DNA of 64,000 nt from Bacillota bacterium (GCA_023409535.1 JAEYGZ010000034.1:152578-216577); one strand, 5' to 3'. Positions 1-7,672 are shown, numbered from the stretch's first letter. Numbers and translations: made by a program. The notes: generated by a model not told the origin, from the sequence alone.

Positions 1-1
1 A

Positions 2-529
2 AGAAATGGGATTGGAAAATCCTCTATTATTAAATTATTAACCCGAGTATATGCCGTAGACAGCGGATATATATTGATTAATGGAAACCCGATTGAAAAA
101 TACTCAATAGCATTTATTAGAGACTTTATCTCTGTTATGACACAGCAAGAAGTTTTTATGCCGGATACATTAATTAATAATCTTTGTATTGGTAAGCCAG
201 AGAATATAGAAAATATCATTGAGTTAACGAAATTATTTAATGTATATGATTCAATAATGAGGCAGCCTAATGCTTTTGATAGTATAATGAATGAGAACAG
301 TTATGTATTTTCTAAGGGGGAAAGGCAGCGTCTATCCTTTATACGGACTGTTTCAAAAGATGCATTTATTTATGTTTTTGATGAACCAACTAGCGCTTTA
401 GATAAGCAGAGTTCTATAATAGTTTGGAATGCAATTGAACATCTTTCTTTAGAAAAGATTGTTATTGTAATTACTCATGAAAAACCAGGAAATTGTATAG
501 ATGATTCGATTTTGCAATTGGAAACATAA
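2..529 (+). CDS. ABC transporter ATP-binding domain, 3' part (5' end outside window)
   Basis: This is the C-terminal nucleotide-binding domain of an ABC transporter whose start lies before the window. The frame is open from base 2, and the Walker A motif (NGIGKSS) lies within the first 25 bases, so an ATG at 74 cannot be the true start. Downstream are the signature FSKGERQ, which departs from canonical LSGGQ, Walker B with DEPTSALD, and the H-loop ITHE. It ends 12 bases before the next ABC gene, so the two very likely form a heterodimeric exporter. The altered signature suggests one ATP site may be degenerate. Substrate unknown; a peptide or drug exporter is possible. Confidence 0.85.
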   Translation, partial: RNGIGKSSIIKLLTRVYAVDSGYILINGNPIEKYSIAFIRDFISVMTQQEVFMPDTLINNLCIGKPENIENIIELTKLFNVYDSIMRQPNAFDSIMNENSYVFSKGERQRLSFIRTVSKDAFIYVFDEPTSALDKQSSIIVWNAIEHLSLEKIVIVITHEKPGNCIDDSILQLET

Positions 530-541
530 AGGAGATTAAAT

Positions 542-2191
542 GTGAAGCAAGATTTAATTCGGTTAGGTAAATTATTTAGTATTACAAAGAAACTTAGTAT
601 TATCTATATTTTTTCGACGCTTATTGTAGCATCTCGAAATTTTATAATTTCATATGTTACGATCTACATTGAGCAAACTGTATTTAAATATATGGTGAAT
701 GATATAAGTATAAAATTCGGGGAAGTTGCTCTAAAACTTTTTTTAATTATACTGATGTTCGTCTTTTATGATGGTGCTGGTACTTATATACAACAGACTA
801 CAATTCAGAAAATGAATAATAAAATAAGAAATGCGATGCTATTCTCAATACTACATGCTAAATTGAAAGAGATTGATCAATTTGGTAATCGTGGAGATTT
901 GTTAATACGTATTGAGCAGGATATACAATCAGCTACATCAATATATTCTTTTGCTCTTTTATTACCTCTTATGTATATCATTTCCGGAATTGGTTCATCT
1001 ATAATTATTGGGAGAATAAATCTTTTTATATGTATTCTAATTTACATAATCGGTTTTTTGATTTTATTTGTTCAGATATGGTGTGGTAAACGAGAGCGTA
1101 TATTGAAGAACAAAGCTCAACAAGCGATTGCTGAGGGAGCGAATGTATATAATATATCATTGTCTGGTTTGGAACAAATTAAAATGTCAAATATGACAGA
1201 ATATGCAAATGAAGTTCATGAAAAGGCATTGAACGAATTCCTGAATATATATAAGAAATTATCTGGCCTTAGCTCAATCAAAAATGGATCTGTACAAATT
1301 GGATCTTGGTTTGGTTCTATAGGAGTTACAATAATTTGTATCATTTTGTATAAATATAATTATATTGCTCTGGAAGCAGTTATCTCCATTTTTAATATGT
1401 CGATCTTGATTATAAATATGATAACTTCATTTGGTTATGCCTTTTCGAATATGCAATCAAGTTTAGTTGGAATAGATCGTATTGATCAGGTTCTTAATAT
1501 TGAAAAAGAAACTGAAAATGGAATTGAATGCTCCAATGATTTATTTAAAAATGATATAACGATTTTAGATGTAACTTGCAATATATCAAAAGATATAGTT
1601 ATAAGAATTCCTGATTTTATTATCAGACACAATCAAATAACAGGCCTGAGTGGCAAAAGTGGTGTGGGTAAATCAACGTTTTTAAAGCAAATGTGTTGCT
1701 TATATGATTATGACGGGAATATAAGAATTGGTCATCTGGAATTATCGGATATAAATAAAAGTATTGTTCGCAACAATATCCTTCTGGTAAATCAAGATAA
1801 TCTGATAATTTGTGGAACTGTGCGTGAGAACATATTACTTGGTAATGATATGAGCATTGATGACAAATATATAATAGATATGCTGAACGATCTTACTGAT
1901 AATACTTTACTTTCTTCGTTAGAAAATGGATTAGACACCCAATTGATTGAAGGCGGCAAGAATTTATCTGGAGGGCAAATCAAAATTATTGCTTTAGCAA
2001 GAGCTCTATTTCGAAATGCTAATATAATATTATTTGATGAAATTTTTGCAGGAGTTGATAAAGACAATATTCATCGAATATGTAACTATCTTACTAAGAT
2101 GAAAGTAAAAAAGACATTCCTAATAGTTTCTCATGACGGGGATGTTCTAGATTATTGTGATAATGTTATTGTACTGAACAATACAATGTAG
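542..2191 (+). CDS. ABC transporter half: membrane domain fused to ATPase
   Basis: A 549-residue exporter-type half-transporter. About six hydrophobic segments fill residues 15-300, followed by an ATPase domain from about 330 with Walker A (SGKSGVGKST), signature LSGGQ, Walker B (IILFDEIFAGVD) and the H-loop SHD. The GTG start at 542 follows AAAGGAG at good spacing. It lies 12 bases behind another ABC ATPase gene, and together they probably form a heterodimeric efflux pump in the cytoplasmic membrane. The Walker B region reads DEIFAGVD instead of the usual DEATSALD. No peptidase domain is seen in this half. The substrate cannot be told from the sequence. Confidence 0.9.
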   Translation: MKQDLIRLGKLFSITKKLSIIYIFSTLIVASRNFIISYVTIYIEQTVFKYMVNDISIKFGEVALKLFLIILMFVFYDGAGTYIQQTTIQKMNNKIRNAMLFSILHAKLKEIDQFGNRGDLLIRIEQDIQSATSIYSFALLLPLMYIISGIGSSIIIGRINLFICILIYIIGFLILFVQIWCGKRERILKNKAQQAIAEGANVYNISLSGLEQIKMSNMTEYANEVHEKALNEFLNIYKKLSGLSSIKNGSVQIGSWFGSIGVTIICIILYKYNYIALEAVISIFNMSILIINMITSFGYAFSNMQSSLVGIDRIDQVLNIEKETENGIECSNDLFKNDITILDVTCNISKDIVIRIPDFIIRHNQITGLSGKSGVGKSTFLKQMCCLYDYDGNIRIGHLELSDINKSIVRNNILLVNQDNLIICGTVRENILLGNDMSIDDKYIIDMLNDLTDNTLLSSLENGLDTQLIEGGKNLSGGQIKIIALARALFRNANIILFDEIFAGVDKDNIHRICNYLTKMKVKKTFLIVSHDGDVLDYCDNVIVLNNTM

Positions 2192-2526
2192 AAGAGGTAC
2201 TTGTAAGTAGTTGATGCAATGCCATTATAGTAGGATCGATTCCGACTTGATTTTATTCCAAGTTATGACGATATTGATGATTAAGATTTATTTATTCCAC
2301 AAGATGCCGATTTGAATTGTATTTGGAATTTTCTCATGAATAGTTACTTAATAGCAAGATACTCTGTTGTAGTGCGCTTACATAAGAGTTAATAGAATTA
2401 AGAGTTGCCCTTTATAATTCAAATTTAATGTCATAATAAGTCACAAAATGTCGAAACATGAATATATTTATTATTGCATAATACAATTTCATATTAATGC
2501 AAATATATTCATAGAGAGGTGTTTGT
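2192..2526. other. 335-bp intergenic stretch, AT-rich, possible coding remnant
   Basis: No intact gene was found. One frame from about 2250 to 2390 reads as protein-like sequence (FIPSYDDIDD, one stop codon, then DLFIPQDADLNCIWNF), which could be a decayed short gene, but this is weak. The last 70 bases hold an inverted repeat and the ribosome-binding site of the following Ser-Arg gene. No terminator was recognised after the ABC gene. Confidence 0.4.
2458..2512. promoter_or_regulatory. 12-bp inverted repeat upstream of the Ser-Arg protein gene
   Basis: ATGAATATATTT (2458-2469) is repeated exactly in inverted form at 2501-2512, with 31 AT-rich bases between. The right arm ends a few bases before the GAGAGGTG ribosome-binding site of the gene starting at 2527. 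It could be an operator, or a hairpin influencing translation of the Ser-Arg protein. The role is inferred from position only. Confidence 0.45.
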
Positions 2527-2712
2527 ATGAGCTTTAACAGAAATGAATCTTATAGAGGGCACAGCTTTTATACTTCTGGAGACAGATCCTGGAGTAATAT
2601 CAGCAGGTCATGGGACAGATCAAGGAGCAGATTTAATAGCTGGTCTGGCAGCAGATCACGTAGCAGGTCCAGAAGCAGATCCCGCAGCAGATCTCGCAGC
2701 AGGTTTTTTTAG
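2527..2712 (+). CDS. Small Ser/Arg dipeptide-repeat (RS-domain-like) protein
   Basis: A 61-residue protein with 21 Ser, 16 Arg and no Lys. Residues 42-59 are nine uninterrupted SR dipeptides, and shorter SRS and RSRSR stretches occur at 26-35. Three Trp (22, 29, 39) are spaced through the middle, and the protein ends in Phe-Phe. ATG 2527 follows GAGAGGTG at normal spacing. The repeat is encoded by near-repeating 12-base units that mix TCA, TCC, TCT and AGC for Ser and AGA, AGG, CGT and CGC for Arg, which argues for selection on the protein. A protein kinase gene follows after 22 bases, so phosphorylation of the Ser residues is a natural hypothesis. It could instead be a basic nucleic-acid-binding or spore-coat peptide. 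No family was recognised. Confidence 0.75.
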   Translation: MSFNRNESYRGHSFYTSGDRSWSNISRSWDRSRSRFNSWSGSRSRSRSRSRSRSRSRSRFF

Positions 2713-2734
2713 AAGATCATAATGATGAGTCGCT

Positions 2735-3478
2735 ATGGGTCTTCATCTGAAAAATAAGATCAGCAATAGAGATAAATATTACAAAGAAAACGATACAATA
2801 GACAGTTATACCATTCAGGAATTATTAGGTGAGGGACGATATGGAATAGTATATCTTGCCATTGATGAGGATAAAAATAAATATGTTGTAAAACAACTGA
2901 AGAAAGAAATGATTAAAAAAACTGAAAATAAATTGTTTTATGAAGAATTAAGTTTAAAGACATTACAGCATCCGTATTTCCCGAAATTTATTTCAAGATT
3001 TAAAGATCAGGACAGAGAAGGTTATATTCTTGAGTATATAGAGGGTGAAGTATTTGAGGATATCTTGCGAAGGGAAAGATATCAATTCAACCGTGAAGAG
3101 ATTTATGAGGTCTGCGGTCAGCTGCTTGATATGGTAGAGGTATTGCATAACAACAATATTATTCATGGAGACATCAGGCTGCCAAATATCATAAGAAAAG
3201 GGAATAAAGAGCTTTCGCTGGTTGATTTTGGCCTTGCAAGAATAATGGATAATCACCACACTAAGGAGCTGGATTACTGGTATATAGGTGATTTTTTGAT
3301 TCATCTATATTATACAACCTACCAAAAGGTAAGCAGAATTGATAGACCTTGGTTTAAAGAGCTTGACTTGAAGCCGGAAGAAAAAGTTTTCCTAAAGAGA
3401 CTTATGGGTATTGAAGAATCTTATAAAAATATTCATGAAATCAGGCAACAGTTGAATAAAATTAAGAATAGTAATTAA
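2735..3478 (+). CDS. Hanks-type serine/threonine protein kinase, minimal, non-RD
   Basis: A 247-residue soluble protein that is essentially only a kinase domain. Visible motifs are the glycine loop GEGRYG (32-37), ATP-binding Lys53 (VVKQL), a helix-C Glu near 70-71, the catalytic loop HGDIRLPN (144-151, Asp146 and Asn151) and DFG (164-166). The usual HRDLK is HGDIR, so it is a non-RD kinase without the typical activation-loop arginine. No APE motif, membrane segment or PASTA repeat is present. It resembles small Bacillus kinases of the PrkD/YbdM kind. In-frame stops at 2720-2728 fix ATG 2735 as the first possible start, although its ribosome-binding site is poor, so translation may be coupled to the upstream Ser-Arg gene. 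Its substrate may be that Ser-rich neighbour (inference). Confidence 0.88.
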   Translation: MGLHLKNKISNRDKYYKENDTIDSYTIQELLGEGRYGIVYLAIDEDKNKYVVKQLKKEMIKKTENKLFYEELSLKTLQHPYFPKFISRFKDQDREGYILEYIEGEVFEDILRRERYQFNREEIYEVCGQLLDMVEVLHNNNIIHGDIRLPNIIRKGNKELSLVDFGLARIMDNHHTKELDYWYIGDFLIHLYYTTYQKVSRIDRPWFKELDLKPEEKVFLKRLMGIEESYKNIHEIRQQLNKIKNSN

Positions 3479-3484
3479 TAGAAG

Positions 3485-3523
3485 CCATGTGGTTTAATAT
3501 TGCTGAGATATTAAGCCTCATGG
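3485..3523. terminator. Long hairpin between kinase gene and next gene
   Basis: Arms 3485-3500 and 3508-3523 pair over 16 positions with two imperfections, one of them a G-U pair in RNA; the loop is TGCTGAG. Only a weak T-rich run follows, so it may be a leaky terminator or an RNA-stability element that lowers expression of the downstream 187-residue protein. Confidence 0.55.
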
Positions 3524-3597
3524 TATCTATTTATATATCTTACTATATTTTGAAGCTATTCATGCTTATTAAAGATCAGGTGGGAAGAGGTATATGA

Positions 3598-4161
3598 ATG
3601 GAACATTTCGGGGAGATGATACGATTTTATCCGGATAGTTTTCGAGCAAACATATTTACAACAGAACCCTTTCGGATGGTTGGCCTTATTGATGCAGAGA
3701 TACGTTATTATTATGGGACGGAAAGAGTAACACTGGCCTTCTATAGATCCTCCGGCACCAACAGCGGCAAGACCCGGGGATTATGGTATCCTATCGTTGG
3801 AATTAAGATACATACAGGTAAATTTACAGAGTTTACAAAATATATTAACTGTGTACTTGCGGAAACTACTAAGGACGGATGTGCAGATGAGGGATGGCTG
3901 GTAAAATCACTTTTCTTCGGTGGTAATAAGGACGGGGTAGAATTAAGAGGTTTTTCCCACGGAGTTCATAGGGAAAGCTTATTTGGAATAGGAAAGAGTC
4001 TCAGCTATCTCTATGAAAATAACATGTATTGTCTGATAGAGGAGATGGATGCTGAATACATCAATTCAATCGTGACCTTAAATAGTAAGCTCTATAATAA
4101 CATACGCACCCAACGAGAGAATTACGAACGCTTCATTCATGATATTTATAGAGGAGGCTAA
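3598..4161 (+). CDS. Hypothetical protein, 187 aa
   Basis: No family was recognised. The protein is soluble-looking and mixed alpha/beta, with an aromatic- and Gly-rich N-terminal half (FRMVGLIDAEIRYYYG, GLWYPIVGIKIHTG) and a helical C-terminus. No signal peptide, transmembrane segment or catalytic signature is obvious. ATG 3598 follows a GGGAAGAGG ribosome-binding site. It lies 119 bases downstream of the kinase gene on the same strand, separated by a strong hairpin, so it might belong to the kinase/Ser-Arg module, but co-transcription is unproven. Its GC content matches its neighbours. Confidence 0.7.
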   Translation: MEHFGEMIRFYPDSFRANIFTTEPFRMVGLIDAEIRYYYGTERVTLAFYRSSGTNSGKTRGLWYPIVGIKIHTGKFTEFTKYINCVLAETTKDGCADEGWLVKSLFFGGNKDGVELRGFSHGVHRESLFGIGKSLSYLYENNMYCLIEEMDAEYINSIVTLNSKLYNNIRTQRENYERFIHDIYRGG

Positions 4162-4179
4162 GAAAATAGATGTTTCATA

Positions 4180-4231
4180 TTGACAAGTGAACAGTTGTTA
4201 ACTATAATTGTGGTTAACAACTGTTCACTTG
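4180..4231 (+). promoter_or_regulatory. Consensus promoter inside a perfect 19-bp palindrome (TetR operator)
   Basis: TTGACA (4180-4185) and TATAAT (4203-4208) are both perfect and separated by exactly 17 bases. An inverted repeat with identical 19-base arms (4184-4202 and 4213-4231, core GTTAACAACTGTTCACTT) fills the promoter spacer and the region just after the -10 box. A repressor bound here would block RNA polymerase directly. Its position immediately before a TetR gene implies autoregulation. Confidence 0.88.
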
Positions 4232-4250
4232 CTTTTTGAAAGGAGAATAT

Positions 4251-4853
4251 ATGTCTACAAAAGACAAAATTTTAATCGAGGCACTCTCTCTTTTTTCTGT
4301 CCATGGTTATAGCAGCGTATCTGTAAGAGATATTACAAAAGCCATTGGAATCAGGGAAAGTGCAATATATAAGCATTATAAAAATAAACAGGCGATATTT
4401 GACACAATTATTCAAATATCTGCCGAACGGATAAATCAATTACAACAGGAATTGATTCATTCATTTGGTCAGGAAGAAGCTGATAATACTGTTTTTTCCG
4501 TGGATATTATTCAAAAGATTTACTGCAAACTTTTCTCATTCTATCTGACGGATGATATATTGTCAAAATTTCGCAAGATGATGATTATAGAACAATATAA
4601 AAGCACGGAGCTAAATACCATCTTTATGGAGATGTTTATAGAAAAAACCTTGCGATATCAGACCGAGGTTTTTCAGCAGTTAATTAACGACGGAAGAATT
4701 AACGGCGCTGATCCTGAGATTATGGCACTTCATTTCTATTCGCCTATTTTTGTATTACTTTTTCGTTATGATACAAAAGCAGAAAAAATAGATGAGGCAT
4801 TAAATTTAATAGTAAAGCACATCCGGGAATTTTTTCGATTATACTTAAAGTAG
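4251..4853 (+). CDS. TetR/AcrR family transcriptional regulator
   Basis: A 200-residue TetR-type repressor. The N-terminal helix-turn-helix (residues about 8-50: ILIEALSLFSVHGYSSVSVRDI, then GIRESAIYKHYKNKQAIFD, quoted in parts) is typical, and the C-terminal two thirds would be the ligand pocket and dimer interface. ATG 4251 lies six bases after AAAGGAG, so it is preferred to an upstream in-frame TTG at 4236. It probably binds the perfect palindrome at 4184-4231 and controls itself and the following HExxH membrane protein gene, which starts 15 bases after its stop. The inducer is unknown. Confidence 0.9.
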   Translation: MSTKDKILIEALSLFSVHGYSSVSVRDITKAIGIRESAIYKHYKNKQAIFDTIIQISAERINQLQQELIHSFGQEEADNTVFSVDIIQKIYCKLFSFYLTDDILSKFRKMMIIEQYKSTELNTIFMEMFIEKTLRYQTEVFQQLINDGRINGADPEIMALHFYSPIFVLLFRYDTKAEKIDEALNLIVKHIREFFRLYLK

Positions 4854-4868
4854 AAAGAGGAGATCATT

Positions 4869-5399
4869 ATGAAAAGCAGAATGGCAAAATCAATGAAGCA
4901 ATGGACAGGCATTTTGATAGCTATTATTAGTTACTATGTTGTTCATGAAGGAACACATTTATTGTTAGCGTTAACGTTTGGTGTTTTTGAGAGAATAAGG
5001 TTTGTGGGAATTTGGGGTATCCAGATAGTTATTAATGTGGAAGGCTTGGATGGTATCAGGCTGGCTTTATTTAACGGGTTAAGCAGTATTGTAACGATAT
5101 TGATCGGCTACATATTGGCATTATCACCATATATTTATAAATTAAGAAGCAGAGCGCTGCTGATTGTTTTCTACTATATTACCTTATGTTTTATGGTACT
5201 TGATCCGATTTACATGTCGGTACTGTCTTTATTTATTGGCGGAGGAGGAGATCTCAACGGAGTAGTGACCGGGCTTCAGACTTCAGATATTCCGTTTAGA
5301 ATCGTATTTGGAAGCATAGCTGTTCTAAACATTATTTTATTTAGCAGGAGAGTTTCAAAACAATACAAAATCATTTTCAGCAGCCCCAAAACCTCGTAA
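4869..5399 (+). CDS. Integral membrane protein with HExxH motif (putative membrane metalloprotease-like)
   Basis: A 176-residue protein with four to five hydrophobic segments. The first carries VVHEGTHLLLA, an HExxH zinc-protease signature inside a membrane helix (near residues 25-30), as in site-2 protease (M50) and DUF3267-like proteins. A later LDP (near residue 116) recalls the third zinc ligand motif of M50 enzymes. The ribosome-binding site AGAGGAG precedes ATG 4869. It is co-transcribed with the TetR gene, so its expression is probably inducible. Proteolytic activity is not certain: the protein is short and the second half of the M50 active site is only loosely matched. Confidence 0.65.
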   Translation: MKSRMAKSMKQWTGILIAIISYYVVHEGTHLLLALTFGVFERIRFVGIWGIQIVINVEGLDGIRLALFNGLSSIVTILIGYILALSPYIYKLRSRALLIVFYYITLCFMVLDPIYMSVLSLFIGGGGDLNGVVTGLQTSDIPFRIVFGSIAVLNIILFSRRVSKQYKIIFSSPKTS

Positions 5400-5510
5400 G
5401 CAATAAAGGAAATATGGAAAGAGTTTAGTTGCCCTTGTTTTTTCTTGCAAAATATAACTATCACTTATTTATTCGGTTTTACTTAATGACATTGATTTTG
5501 CAACGGCCCC

Positions 5511-6395
5511 TTATATGCCTATCAGGTCTATAAATTTACGAGTTGCGGTAGAAAGCGGCATATCCTTTTTAACGACAACTCCCAAACGCCGAAGAGGTAT
5601 TTTTTCCTGAAGGTTAAGCTTGTATAGGGACTTGTTTTTTAGTTCCTTTTGCACATATTCTTCCATAACACAAGCGACGCCCAACCCTCTGATCGTAAAT
5701 TCAACAATCAAATCCAAATTACTTAACTCAATTTGCGGAACCAGATTAATTCCATGAGATAAAAAGTATTCATCAATATATGCCCTTGTATTGCCTCCCT
5801 TTTGGAGCATAATTAAGGGGTAACTTTGAGACAGCATATGAACAGAAATCAGATCGTTACATAAGGCTTTATATTTCTCGCCGACAACAAAGCAGTCATG
5901 CATTTCTAAAGTCTTAATGATATTGAATTTATCATTATCAATATTGTGAAGGTTAATAATTCCGATATCAATTTTTCCCATGTCCAGTAATTGGGCTATT
6001 TCATAGCTGGATTCATCCTGGATAGATAGAAAGACGTCCGGATAGTTAAGATTAAATTGACTGATATATTGCAATAAGTCATATTTACAAACTGCACTGC
6101 AAACGGCTAATCTCAACTGCCCTGACGTCATTTGTTTAAGTTCGGAAAACTTGTGTTCCCCAGCCTGTATCAGGTTATAACCCTGTTCAATATATCGATA
6201 TAAGACCTCACCCTCAATAGTCAGAGAAACACCCCTGGCATTTCTATAAAACAATTCCCCGTCCAGCTTTTGCTCAAGCTGCTTAATCGCTTGGCTTATT
6301 GCCGGTTGTGACGTATATAATTCTTTTGCTGCCTTGGAAATACTTCCAAGTTTTGCAGTCGTGTAGAAAATTCTGTAAAGTTCCAAATTTATCAT
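5511..6395 (-). CDS. LysR family transcriptional regulator
   Basis: A 294-residue LysR regulator. The N-terminal winged helix (residues about 1-60) contains SISKAAKELYTSQPAISQAI followed by KQLEQKLDGELFYRNARGV, typical of the family. The remainder is the periplasmic-binding-protein-like effector domain. It is divergent from the YdcZ-type transporter gene at 6511, with about 115 bases between, the usual arrangement for a LysR regulator and its target. An AGGAGG lies 17 bases upstream of ATG 6395, farther than usual, so translation may be weak. The effector is unknown. Confidence 0.92.
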   Translation of the reverse strand: MINLELYRIFYTTAKLGSISKAAKELYTSQPAISQAIKQLEQKLDGELFYRNARGVSLTIEGEVLYRYIEQGYNLIQAGEHKFSELKQMTSGQLRLAVCSAVCKYDLLQYISQFNLNYPDVFLSIQDESSYEIAQLLDMGKIDIGIINLHNIDNDKFNIIKTLEMHDCFVVGEKYKALCNDLISVHMLSQSYPLIMLQKGGNTRAYIDEYFLSHGINLVPQIELSNLDLIVEFTIRGLGVACVMEEYVQKELKNKSLYKLNLQEKIPLRRLGVVVKKDMPLSTATRKFIDLIGI

Positions 6396-6510
6396 ATAAT
6401 AATCGAGTATACCTCCTATATAAAATTACGATTTTACTTATGTCTCTTTTTTTTATTATAATAGGAATATACAGCAGAGTCAATAGAGTGTTGGCAAAGG
6501 AGGTGTGAAT

Positions 6511-6969
6511 GTGGTATTACTGTACTATTTTCTTTCATTGGTAGCTGGTATGGCTTTGACATTACAGGCAGGATTCAACGGGCAGCTTCGTTCAAAAGTT
6601 GGAAGTCCTGTTTTTTCCTCTTTTATAAGTTTTCTAGTCGGTACAATAGGTCTTGGCCTGGTGCTTTCTTATACAATATTAAGCGGCGCTTATTCCTTAC
6701 CGAATGGCACAAATATGCTCAGAGGTATTCGATGGTGGATGTTAACCGGTGGTCTTTTGGGAGCTTTCTATATCTTTGTTACAATTTTTGCTTCCCCTAA
6801 AATAGGCTTTGCAAATATGTTTAGTCTGGTGATTTGGGGCCAAATTATTTTATCAATTCTATTTGATCATTTTGGTTTTCTCGGAAATGAAGTTCACCTT
6901 ATTAATCCGCAGAGAATACTTGGAGTAGTTTTGCTTATAGCAGGGGTATATGTTATACAAAAATCTTGA
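6511..6969 (+). CDS. DMT-superfamily membrane protein, YdcZ/DUF606 type
   Basis: A short (about 152 residues) four- to five-helix membrane protein of the YdcZ (DUF606) family, a half-size relative of drug/metabolite transporters that usually works as a dimer. Recognisable sequence includes LQAGFNGQLR, the SPVFSSFISFLVGT helix and the closing GVVLLIAGVYVIQ. AAGGAGG (6497-6503) is only one base from GTG 6505 but seven from GTG 6511, so 6511 is the better start. It is divergent from the LysR gene and 20 bases before a LOG-family gene, with which it may form an operon. The substrate is unknown. Confidence 0.82.
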   Translation: MVLLYYFLSLVAGMALTLQAGFNGQLRSKVGSPVFSSFISFLVGTIGLGLVLSYTILSGAYSLPNGTNMLRGIRWWMLTGGLLGAFYIFVTIFASPKIGFANMFSLVIWGQIILSILFDHFGFLGNEVHLINPQRILGVVLLIAGVYVIQKS

Positions 6970-6989
6970 TATTTTGAGGAGGATAACGA

Positions 6990-7574
6990 TTGAATAAAAT
7001 ATGTGTGTATTCAGGCTCCAATTTTGGAAATAAACCTGAATATAAAATATGTGCGTTGCAGCTTGGAGAAATACTGCCACAAAATAAAATTGAGTTGGTT
7101 TATGGCGGGTCTAAAGTAGGTTTAATGGGTGAATTGGCTAATCAAGTCCTTAAAAATAATGGCAAGGTTACAGGTGTGATGCCGAAAGGACTTTTCCCTA
7201 AAGAAATTGTAAATAGGAATCTTACTCGTTTTATTGAAGTTGCAGATATGCATGAGAGAAAGAAAAAAATGGCAGATTTATCTGATGGGTTTATTGCGCT
7301 GCCCGGGGGTATCGGAACCTATGAAGAACTATTTGAAATACTTAGCTGGGCGCAGCTGAAGCTTCATAGCAAGCCGGTGGGAATTTTAAATGCAGCCCAT
7401 TTCTTTGACCCTCTAATTAATATGATTGATAGAGCTATCCAGGAGGGATTTATGAACCCCTCCAACGCAAGACTTCTTCTGGTAGACACCGACCCCAACA
7501 AGCTTTTGGACAAAATGAAGACATATTCTCCACCCGAGCTGGGTATAAAATGGCGTGATTTACAAGAAAAATAA
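6990..7574 (+). CDS. LOG family protein (TIGR00730 type Rossmann-fold nucleotide-monophosphate phosphoribohydrolase)
   Basis: A 194-residue protein with the two LOG signatures: an N-terminal CVYSGSN and GGSKVGLMG nucleotide-binding loop, and LPGGIGTYEE near residue 110. Family members split nucleoside monophosphates at the N-glycosidic bond; in plants and some bacteria they activate cytokinins, while in most Firmicutes the physiological role is unclear. The TTG start at 6990 follows AGGAGG at seven bases. It lies close behind the YdcZ-type gene and ends before a strong terminator at 7673-7707. Confidence 0.9.
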   Translation: MNKICVYSGSNFGNKPEYKICALQLGEILPQNKIELVYGGSKVGLMGELANQVLKNNGKVTGVMPKGLFPKEIVNRNLTRFIEVADMHERKKKMADLSDGFIALPGGIGTYEELFEILSWAQLKLHSKPVGILNAAHFFDPLINMIDRAIQEGFMNPSNARLLLVDTDPNKLLDKMKTYSPPELGIKWRDLQEK

Positions 7575-7672
7575 GTTTGCATACATTAATTATAGAGGTG
7601 CTTCCACATTAACAATATGGATGAAACCATTCATAAAGATCAGATTGAAATTGCTATAAAGGATATGACTGT

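Noticed and set aside
2641..2709. SR repeat as a non-coding microsatellite.
   Set aside because: Codons for both residues vary, the frame has a good ribosome-binding site, and the N-terminal 40 residues are not repetitive.
2700..2760. Possible frameshift fusion of the Ser-Arg protein with the kinase at the T7 run (2704-2710).
   Set aside because: Slipping into either other frame meets a stop soon after (TAA at 2720, or TGA near 2750). The kinase frame has in-frame stops just before ATG 2735. Separate proteins are the consistent reading.
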